64,000 bases of DNA, from positions 1 through 64,000 of the forward strand of contig JAFAFC010000010.1 of the NCBI GenBank assembly GCA_023423715.1. The letters are read 5' to 3'. The translations under genes and the position numbers were made by a program. Of the stretch, positions 28,407 to 35,932 are shown in pieces; the stretch's first letter is position 1, and every line of letters starts with the position of its first letter. Source of the DNA: Bacteroidota bacterium. Lineage in GTDB: Bacteria > Bacteroidota > Bacteroidia > Flavobacteriales > Weeksellaceae. A model generated the notes under the pieces. The model was not told where the DNA came from. It made no database searches and saw only the letters and a list, made by a program, of their open reading frames with translations.

Positions 28407-29408
28407 TTAAATTAAGTTTTTAGAAGGGAATAATTGGTTTGCTTTTTTGTCATGGACTGCATAATTAAAGCCCTTTTGTAGGCAAAAAGCACCATGTTCT
28501 CCTTGTTTATTCAAAGCAATAAATCCGATTTGAATATCCTTCGGATCCTTACCTCTTTGAATGATAAATTTATGAATTCTTCGGACAGCTTCCTCACAAG
28601 CGGCTTGCGGATTTTTCCCTTGACGCATTAATTCAACCACCAAATGGGTTCCACACGTTCGGATTACTTCTTCACCATGACCGGTTGCGGTCGCGGCGCC
28701 AACTTCATTATCGACGTACAAACCCGCTCCAATAATGGGTGAATCGCCAACGCGGCCATGCATTTTGAACGCCATGCCGCTCGTTGTACAAGCGCCTGAA
28801 AGGTTTCCTTTTTCATCAATAGCAATCATCCCAATCGTATCGTGATTTTCAATATTTACAATGGGTTTATATTCGGAAGTTTTCAACCATTCTTTCCATT
28901 CCTTTTCCGATTCTGCAGTGAGTAAATTTTCTTTTTTGAAACCTTGCGAAATGGCAAATTCATACGCACCATCACCTACAAGCATTACATGCGGTGTCTT
29001 TTCCATGACCGCACGAGCTACCGAAATTGGATTTTTAATATGCTCCAATGCTGCAACAGAGCCAATATTCGCATTTTCATCCATTATACAAGCGTCCAAA
29101 GTTACTTTTCCGTCGCGATCTGGGCGACCGCCGTAACCAACACTTCGTTCTGTTGGATCGTTTTCTGTAAGCATGACACCTTTTTCAACAGCATCTAAAG
29201 CTCGTCCACCTTTTTTCAACACTTTCCAAGCTTCTTTGTTGGCTTCCAAACCAAAATCCCAGGTAGAAAGAACCACTGGTTTTCTCAGGGTTTTGGGTTT
29301 TGTTAATTTTCCAAAGCTAGAATTCGCAAAAAGCTCCAATGGATTTAGAACTATTGCTGATGATAATAATGCCGTATGTTTAATGAATTTGCGTCGGTTT
29401 GAACTCAT
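28407..29408 (-). CDS. N4-(beta-N-acetylglucosaminyl)-L-asparaginase (glycosylasparaginase)
   Basis: The enzyme cleaves the GlcNAc-Asn bond left after N-glycoproteins are degraded. The 333-residue product belongs to the Ntn-hydrolase family, which self-cleaves before a catalytic threonine. Here the site is HDT-IGM, with T191 the new N-terminus. The downstream motifs GRVGDSPIIGAGLYVDNEVG and ATGHGEEVIRTCGTH hold the substrate-binding residues. The close homologue from Flavobacterium meningosepticum is the best-known bacterial member. The N-terminus SNRRKFIKHTALLSSAIVL looks like a twin-arginine signal, so export as a folded protein is likely. It heads the minus-strand operon with cutC and beta-mannosidase. 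Confidence 0.93.
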   Translation of the reverse strand: MSSNRRKFIKHTALLSSAIVLNPLELFANSSFGKLTKPKTLRKPVVLSTWDFGLEANKEAWKVLKKGGRALDAVEKGVMLTENDPTERSVGYGGRPDRDGKVTLDACIMDENANIGSVAALEHIKNPISVARAVMEKTPHVMLVGDGAYEFAISQGFKKENLLTAESEKEWKEWLKTSEYKPIVNIENHDTIGMIAIDEKGNLSGACTTSGMAFKMHGRVGDSPIIGAGLYVDNEVGAATATGHGEEVIRTCGTHLVVELMRQGKNPQAACEEAVRRIHKFIIQRGKDPKDIQIGFIALNKQGEHGAFCLQKGFNYAVHDKKANQLFPSKNLI

Positions 29409-29549
29409 GGTGTCATTTTAAATGTAAGCTAAAACAAATATCAATATAATGTCTGATTATGCAAAATATATTCAACAAATCATATAACTAATTGTATCAA
29501 ATCAATTGTTTTTTTTTGTTAAATTCAAATTTCGAAAACTAAATTTTTG

Positions 29550-30245
29550 ATGATGAATATCAAAACTATCCTATTCTCCGTGTTTATTGTTCTTGCTACT
29601 TTTCAAATTTCTTGTAAAAAAGAGGAACAAAAGATTTTGGAAACGTCCACAATTAAAACGGATTCAACGAAAATTAATGCTAACGCAGGTGACGTGATTT
29701 CATCACACGCGCCGAAAGTTTATGATTTTAAGTATCTGGAAATGGAAAATGTTTTAGTGAATGGTCATAAAGTGTATTTAGATAAAAAGGAATTCGATGC
29801 CTTGTACAAAAACCAAATTGATTCTACCAAGACAGATATTTGGGAATGCGGAACTCCTTTTGAATGGTTGGATGAAAAATGGATGGCTCAAAAGTATGGG
29901 CCAAAATCGGAGTTGGGAGATCTTCCAAATTTTGACGGTAAGATAACAACGATATATGGAAAAAACATCGAGTTTACGACCAATAATCACATGGTTTTGC
30001 TCAATAGTGGGAACGTGGAAAATAATTCATTTCATATTGTTTCGCACAACATAACGTTGGATAAAAATACCAAGCTGAAGGATTTTAAAAAGCTTTTCCC
30101 GAAGGGAGATTATTATGTTTTAGAGGACTCGGATGAAATGCATGTTCGATTTTCAATTGGTAAAAATGATGTGGAAGATGCTTTTCATTTAGTTTTTAAA
30201 AATGGAAAATTGGAATTGGTAACTTTATGGTGGCTTTTATGCTAA
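29550..30245 (+). CDS. Lipoprotein of unknown function
   Basis: The 231-residue product starts with a hydrophobic signal and the lipobox QIS-C (C22), followed by KKEEQK. This acidic/basic run resembles surface-export signals of flavobacterial lipoproteins. The rest is soluble, with WECGTPFEWLDEKWMAQKYG, then TTIYGKNIEFTTNNHMVLLN and MHVRFSIGKNDVEDAFHLVF. I do not recognise a family. The start is one of two adjacent ATGs at 29550 and 29553. It is divergent from the glycosylasparaginase gene and 19 bases from the next lipoprotein gene, so the two may form an operon. Confidence 0.75.
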   Translation: MMNIKTILFSVFIVLATFQISCKKEEQKILETSTIKTDSTKINANAGDVISSHAPKVYDFKYLEMENVLVNGHKVYLDKKEFDALYKNQIDSTKTDIWECGTPFEWLDEKWMAQKYGPKSELGDLPNFDGKITTIYGKNIEFTTNNHMVLLNSGNVENNSFHIVSHNITLDKNTKLKDFKKLFPKGDYYVLEDSDEMHVRFSIGKNDVEDAFHLVFKNGKLELVTLWWLLC

Positions 30246-30264
30246 AATTAGGTTGAAATTAAAG

Positions 30265-30825
30265 ATGAAATCAATAAAAAACACTAAAAAATTCCTTAAA
30301 AAAATAAGTTTTCCAATACTTGGATTGGCTTTACTAGCTTGTGAAGTGAAAGAAGGAAAACAGACGGAAGTGGAAAACGCCTCTGAGCTAAAAACACAAA
30401 TTATTCATGAGATTGCAAAGACAATGTCAGCGAAAGACACGTTGTTTTTAGTGAATGAAAGGACAGTTGGAGTTTGCGGTAACGATGATCGGTATGATGG
30501 GGTAACGACTCCCGAAGAACGATTGGAAGAGCTTAAATACATTAAGGAAAATCCGTATTTCATCGATCTTGCGACCGGTTTTGATGAACAGTATTCAATT
30601 AATGGAAAAACAATTTTTGTCGGTCACGGTTTTGATGATGAATTTACTTCTGCAACACATCATTTTTACAACGATTCGTTAAAAATCAAGAAAAAGGTGA
30701 GAGACATTCATCCTTTAAAAGTTACAAAAGACAGCGTTGAAATCCTTATCCAAAATTATTCGGATAGTGAAGATTTTAAACAATTACTTTTTGTTAAACA
30801 TAATTCTTATTGGGAAAAGCGTTAA
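30265..30825 (+). CDS. Second lipoprotein of unknown function
   Basis: The 186-residue product starts MKSIKNTKKFLKKISF with a hydrophobic stretch and lipobox LLA-C (C26). The mature part has VCGNDDRYDGVTTPEERLEE, a NPYFIDLATGFDEQYSINGK segment, FVGHGFDDEFTSATHHFYND, and a short basic C-terminus. No known domain is recognised. I prefer the ATG at 30265 to an in-frame TTG 12 bases upstream. It follows the other lipoprotein gene closely and is convergent with the GH20 gene, with only 13 bases between the stops and no strong terminator seen. Confidence 0.7.
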   Translation: MKSIKNTKKFLKKISFPILGLALLACEVKEGKQTEVENASELKTQIIHEIAKTMSAKDTLFLVNERTVGVCGNDDRYDGVTTPEERLEELKYIKENPYFIDLATGFDEQYSINGKTIFVGHGFDDEFTSATHHFYNDSLKIKKKVRDIHPLKVTKDSVEILIQNYSDSEDFKQLLFVKHNSYWEKR

Positions 30826-30838
30826 GTTTTTTGATCTT

Positions 30839-33097
30839 TTAATTCACGGAAATTTCATCGACAAAAAGCCAAGCTTTATTTTCTGCACCAGGCATTCCTT
30901 TCGGGATCACACCAAAGTTGGAAACAATAATTTTTACATAGCGAGCCTTAGTTTTTGGTAGATTAATTTCTAACTTGCCCTTTGCATTTTGAATTTCATT
31001 TGCTTCAACGACTTTTATCGTTATAAAGTTTTTTTGATCTGATGAGGTTAAAATTTCTACTCGTTTTGGTAAGTAAATCCAGCTTCCTTGACGCTCTAAA
31101 GAATTCAAAGAAATCGAACTAAACTCTTCTTCTTTTCCAAGATCGATCGTTGCATTTACATCATCACCTGAGAAACCTAACCAGGACTTACCGTGATTCT
31201 TAAAATCTCCTTGAATTCCATCAACAAGAGTAAAAGCACCTCCAATATTGTAGGCAACATTGGGTTCTTTTTCCAACGTAATTGGTTTTCCCGTAGCTTT
31301 AGAGAAGCTGAAATTTCTTTTGGTTATTGGACTTTTCATTAATCCATTTTCAAAATATCCTGATTTTATAGTCGTTGACTTTGCAATGGTAAAAGGAGCT
31401 TTATAATTTGGTGATTGCGTAGTCGGATCTGTTCCATCTAATGTGTAATGAATATTCGTGGGATCATTTGCGGCCGAAAGTTCGTATTTAATAGTTCCAT
31501 CTGCATTTTTAGTGATCTGATCTGAAACTTCAAAAATCGCTTTTGAATATCGAATTCCGAGTTTATCAAAATCTTTAAAATGCTCTAAAACACGGTTTTC
31601 AAACGCTTTGTATTCTTTTGGTTTTGAAGTTCCCCAAGCCACTTCAGAAAGAGCAAGCATTCTTGGGAATATCATATGCTGAACATGTGGAAAATTCAAA
31701 ATATATTCAGTCCACAAATTTCCTTGGGTTCCCCAAATATATTTGGCTTGTGCTTCATCTAGTTCTTTCGGTATTGGCTGATATTCGTACACTTTTTTCA
31801 AACGAAGGTCGCCTCCAATCGAAATGGGTTCTGTTTCTGGATTTCCTTGATAGTAGTCAAAATAATTGGTAGAAGTAGGCGTCATAATCGCTTTATGATG
31901 TGTTTTTGCTGCATGAATTCCGCCTTCAATACCTGTCCAACTCATGACGGTTGCATTAGGAGCGAGTCCACCTTCTAAGATTTCATCCCAACCAATAATT
32001 TGTTTTCCCTTGGAATTCACAAATTTTTCGATTCGGGTGATGAAGTAACTTTGGACTTCCATTTCGTTCTTGAAGCCTTTTTCTTTCATCAAGTTTTGTA
32101 CAAACTGACTTTCTTTCCACACCGTTTTGGGAGCTTCGTCACCACCAATATGGATGTATTCGTACGGGAAAAGCGGCATTACTTCGGATAAAACATTTTC
32201 TAAAAAAATGAAGGTTTCTTCTGTTGGACAAAAGATGTTTTCCGAAACGCCCCATTCTTTCCAAACTTCAAAAGGTCCTTTAGTACAAGCGAATTCTGGA
32301 TAAGCCGCCAACGCTGCTTGAGCGTGACCAGGCATTTCGATTTCAGGAATTACGTTGATATGGAGTTTTTTAGCATAAGCAACAACATCTTTAATTTGAT
32401 CTTGTGTGTAAAACCCACCGTATGGGATTTCATCAAATTTCATATCAGCATAGTGACCAACTTGAGAACCCGTTCTAAATCCACCAACGGAAGTTAATTT
32501 CGGGTATTTTTTAATCTCAATTCTCCAACCTTGATCGTCTGTAAGATGCCAATGAAATTTATTGTATTTATACATCGCTAGATAGTCCAAATAGCTTTTC
32601 ACTTCATCAATGGTGAAAAAATGTCGACAAACATCGAGATGCATTCCACGATATTCAAACTTAGGATAATCGGTTATCTGCAACCCGGGGAACTGGTTGT
32701 TTTCCGTTTGTTTTAGAATTTGAATCAACGTTTGTATTGCGTAAAACTTTGACGCTGGCGAAGTATATTGAATATGAATTGATTTCGACTTTCCATCAGA
32801 TTTCAATTGATATTCATCTTTGTTTTTCGAGGTATATTTTTCAACGAAAACTTTCGTTTTAGAATTTTTATTGGTAAATGCAAACGGATATTTAGCCAAA
32901 AAATGATTAAACAATTCTATTTCCTTAACTGCATTTGGATTGTTTTTGCCAACGAGCTGAAGCTGCTTTTCGATAGCAAATGTCGAGTTCGAGTAACTTG
33001 CCGAAACAGGCTCTGGAATTAACGCTAATTTCGCTTGTCCAAATACAAATTGTGTTGCAAATAATGCAATAAAAAAAGCAAGTAGGCTTCGTTTCAT
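30839..33097 (-). CDS. Secreted GH20 beta-N-acetylhexosaminidase
   Basis: The 752-residue product has a signal peptide (residues 1-20, ending FVFG). An N-terminal GH20b domain follows (about 25-140), then the GH20 catalytic barrel. The HIGGDE motif at 316-321 carries the catalytic Asp320-Glu321 pair, and further barrel motifs are GMHLDVCRHFFT, HWHLTDDQGWRIEIK and PEIEMPGHAQAALAAYPE. A chitobiase-type C-terminal domain is followed by a discoidin (F5/8C)-like module in the last 140 residues (about 615-752). It removes terminal GlcNAc or GalNAc from glycans and fits with the beta-mannosidase and glycosylasparaginase nearby. Confidence 0.93.
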   Translation of the reverse strand: MKRSLLAFFIALFATQFVFGQAKLALIPEPVSASYSNSTFAIEKQLQLVGKNNPNAVKEIELFNHFLAKYPFAFTNKNSKTKVFVEKYTSKNKDEYQLKSDGKSKSIHIQYTSPASKFYAIQTLIQILKQTENNQFPGLQITDYPKFEYRGMHLDVCRHFFTIDEVKSYLDYLAMYKYNKFHWHLTDDQGWRIEIKKYPKLTSVGGFRTGSQVGHYADMKFDEIPYGGFYTQDQIKDVVAYAKKLHINVIPEIEMPGHAQAALAAYPEFACTKGPFEVWKEWGVSENIFCPTEETFIFLENVLSEVMPLFPYEYIHIGGDEAPKTVWKESQFVQNLMKEKGFKNEMEVQSYFITRIEKFVNSKGKQIIGWDEILEGGLAPNATVMSWTGIEGGIHAAKTHHKAIMTPTSTNYFDYYQGNPETEPISIGGDLRLKKVYEYQPIPKELDEAQAKYIWGTQGNLWTEYILNFPHVQHMIFPRMLALSEVAWGTSKPKEYKAFENRVLEHFKDFDKLGIRYSKAIFEVSDQITKNADGTIKYELSAANDPTNIHYTLDGTDPTTQSPNYKAPFTIAKSTTIKSGYFENGLMKSPITKRNFSFSKATGKPITLEKEPNVAYNIGGAFTLVDGIQGDFKNHGKSWLGFSGDDVNATIDLGKEEEFSSISLNSLERQGSWIYLPKRVEILTSSDQKNFITIKVVEANEIQNAKGKLEINLPKTKARYVKIIVSNFGVIPKGMPGAENKAWLFVDEISVN

Positions 33098-33165
33098 AGA
33101 AGAGGATTTAGAATTCTAAATTTAAATTAATTTAATGAATAGGCAAAAAAAGACTAGTCCACTTA

Positions 33166-33197
33166 TTTGGTAGATTAAAATATTTGATTTACATTTG
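33166..33197 (+). promoter_or_regulatory. Promoter of the metY riboswitch transcript
   Basis: TTTG (33166-33169), 20 bases of spacing and TACATTTG (33190-33197) are an exact Bacteroidetes-type promoter. The -33 element is part of TTTGGTAGATTAAA (33166-33179), repeated identically at the second riboswitch promoter. In the 341-base gap between the GH20 and metY genes, nothing else is seen before this promoter. Confidence 0.75.
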
Positions 33198-33225
33198 TCA
33201 TGTTAAACGATCATTGAACACATCA

Positions 33226-33320
33226 CTTATCAAGAAAGGCGGAGGGAATTGACCCGATGAAACCTTAGCAACCTGTTGAAAAATAAGGTGCTACTTTCAA
33301 CCTGAAAAGGAACAGATAAG
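33226..33320 (+). promoter_or_regulatory. SAM-I (S-box) riboswitch aptamer upstream of metY
   Basis: The aptamer is closed by P1 CTTATC (33226-33231) and GATAAG (33315-33320). The conserved core reads AGGCGGAGGGAATTGACCCG, then ATGAAACCTTAGCAACCTG and AAGGTGCTAC, which match the SAM-I consensus closely. It senses S-adenosylmethionine and controls methionine and cysteine genes. Here the next gene is metY. The downstream sequence can form either an antiterminator or a terminator, given as a separate entry. Confidence 0.93.
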
Positions 33321-33384
33321 ACGAATACAGTAGAATTCTATTTTCAAGATACTCACTCTTTCGGCTTGTCGAAGGAGTTTTTTT
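33315..33384 (+). terminator. Riboswitch expression platform: antiterminator and SAM-controlled terminator
   Basis: The terminator stem ACTCTTTCG (33355-33363) and CGAAGGAGT (33370-33378) has one G-U wobble and a 6-base loop, followed by seven T residues (33378-33384). The P1 3' strand and following bases, 33315-33325, can instead pair with 33360-33370 at 10 of 11 positions, which breaks both P1 and the terminator. SAM binding would stabilise P1, free the terminator arm and stop transcription of metY. The pairing is read by eye from the sequence. Confidence 0.85.
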
Positions 33385-33411
33385 ATGCTCTTTCGCTTCT
33401 TTTAAAGCTGA

Positions 33412-34734
<1,323 letters not shown>

Positions 34735-34765
34735 AACGATATTTCTCATTTTTATTTTCAATTTT

Positions 34766-34793
34766 GGCTCTGTCTTGTTGCAGAGCCTTTTCT
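34766..34793 (+). terminator. Terminator of metY
   Basis: GGCTCTG (34766-34772) pairs with CAGAGCC (34781-34787) around an 8-base loop and is followed by TTTTCTTT. It overlaps the promoter of the next gene. Confidence 0.8.
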
Positions 34794-34805
34794 TTAGTAC
34801 ATTTG
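34778..34805 (+). promoter_or_regulatory. Promoter of the CtlX-type gene
   Basis: TTG (34778-34780), 17 bases of spacing and TACATTTG (34798-34805) match the Bacteroidetes consensus. It is embedded in the metY terminator and lies 16 bases before the start codon, giving a very short leader. Confidence 0.6.
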
Positions 34806-34821
34806 CGAAAAGTCTAATTTT

Positions 34822-35745
34822 ATGCAAACAACGGATACTGTTTTGATGGTGGAACCTATCGCATTTGGTTTTAACGCGCAAACGGCAGAAAATAACTATT
34901 TTCAAGTTCAAGACGAAAGTCAAAATACTCAAGCCAAAGCATTAGAAGAATTTCAGAATTTTGTAGCTAAGCTAAGAGAAGCAGGTGTTCGTGTTTTGGT
35001 GGTGAAAGATACACTAGATCCGCATACGCCAGATTCTATTTTTCCGAACAATTGGGTGAGTTTTGGTGAAAATGGTGAAGTTGTATTGTATCCTATGTTT
35101 GCTCCGAATCGTCGTGTAGAAAGACGCCAAGATATTTTAGATTTTGTTAAAAGTGAAGGTTTCGAAATCTCTAAAGTTACCGATTGGTCTCGTTTTGAAA
35201 ATGAAAATCGTTTTCTAGAAGGGACAGGAAGTATGATTTTTGATCATCCAAATAAATTAGCCTATGGTTCGGTTTCATTGCGTTTAGATGAAAAATTATT
35301 TATTGATTTTTGTGAGTCGATTGGTTATAAACCAGTTGTTTTCCATTCGTATCAAACGGCAGGAAATGAACGATTGCCCATCTATCACACCAATGTGATG
35401 ATGTGTGTGGCTGATCAATATGTTGTTATTTGTTTGGATTGTATTGATAATGAGCAGGAACGCAAGAATGTTGTAGAAACTATTGAGAACTCAGGAAAGG
35501 AAATCATCGAAATTTCAGAAGGACAGATGCAGCAATTTGCTGGAAATATGCTTCAAGTTCGCAATACAGAAGGAACTCCTTTTCTCGTTATGAGTGCAGC
35601 CGCGAAGAATTCTTTAAATGAAGAACAAATTCAGAAAATCGAAAAGTATAACGCGATTATTTCTTCGGATCTAACAACGATTGAAACCAACGGAGGCGGA
35701 AGTGCTCGTTGCATGTTGGCTGAGGTTTTTTTACCGAAAGCATAA
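34822..35745 (+). CDS. ctlX: Citrulline utilisation hydrolase CtlX-type (arginine deiminase fold)
   Basis: The 307-residue product belongs to the guanidino-modifying superfamily. Motifs are SIFPNNWVSFGENGEVVLYP (substrate-binding region), NRFLEGTGSMIFDH, YHTNVMMCVADQYVVICLD with the catalytic His, and NGGGSARCMLAEVFLP with the catalytic Cys (C297). The pattern fits the CtlX group, annotated as citrulline hydrolases in many Bacteroidetes. The exact substrate is not proven by sequence. It is a single gene with its own promoter, followed by a GC-rich structured element and a strong bidirectional terminator. Confidence 0.82.
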   Translation: MQTTDTVLMVEPIAFGFNAQTAENNYFQVQDESQNTQAKALEEFQNFVAKLREAGVRVLVVKDTLDPHTPDSIFPNNWVSFGENGEVVLYPMFAPNRRVERRQDILDFVKSEGFEISKVTDWSRFENENRFLEGTGSMIFDHPNKLAYGSVSLRLDEKLFIDFCESIGYKPVVFHSYQTAGNERLPIYHTNVMMCVADQYVVICLDCIDNEQERKNVVETIENSGKEIIEISEGQMQQFAGNMLQVRNTEGTPFLVMSAAAKNSLNEEQIQKIEKYNAIISSDLTTIETNGGGSARCMLAEVFLPKA

Positions 35746-35860
35746 ATCTTTAGCCCTGATGGAAGCGACATCCTTTGGGATGGGCGTGAGGCGGCGGAGC
35801 GAAGCGGAGCCGTCCAAGCGACAAGCCTAAAGATACAGCGGACAGCAGGAAATAGCTCCT
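35746..35860 (+). ncRNA. GC-rich structured element, possibly a Flavo-1 RNA
   Basis: This element is far richer in G and C than the surrounding DNA. CCTG (35755-35758) pairs with CAGG (35846-35849). ATCCTTT (35770-35776) pairs with AAAGAT (35829-35834) with one bulge. The two are separated by equal 11-base strands with AGCG on both sides. The inner part GGCGGC (35790-35795) pairs with GCCGTCC. An alternative perfect 8-base helix, ATCTTTAG (35746-35753) with CTAAAGAT (35827-35834), excludes one of these. The general form recalls the Flavo-1 RNA class of flavobacteria, from memory only. It lies in the 3' untranslated region of the CtlX gene, before the terminator. Confidence 0.6.
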
Positions 35861-35870
35861 AATAAAATCA

Positions 35871-35900
35871 AAAAAACTTCAGCAAACGCTGAAGTTTTTT
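35871..35900. terminator. Bidirectional terminator
   Basis: AAAAAACTTCAGC (35871-35883) and GCTGAAGTTTTTT (35888-35900) form a 13-base perfect stem with an AAAC loop. It ends transcription from both the CtlX gene and the convergent beta-barrel gene. Confidence 0.92.
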
Positions 35901-35932
35901 CTTTGAAAAATATAATTTAATATGAAGTGAAC

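Noticed and set aside
35746..35860. Idea that the GC-rich element is horizontally acquired coding DNA
   Set aside because: No open frame of useful length is present and the symmetry fits RNA structure better.
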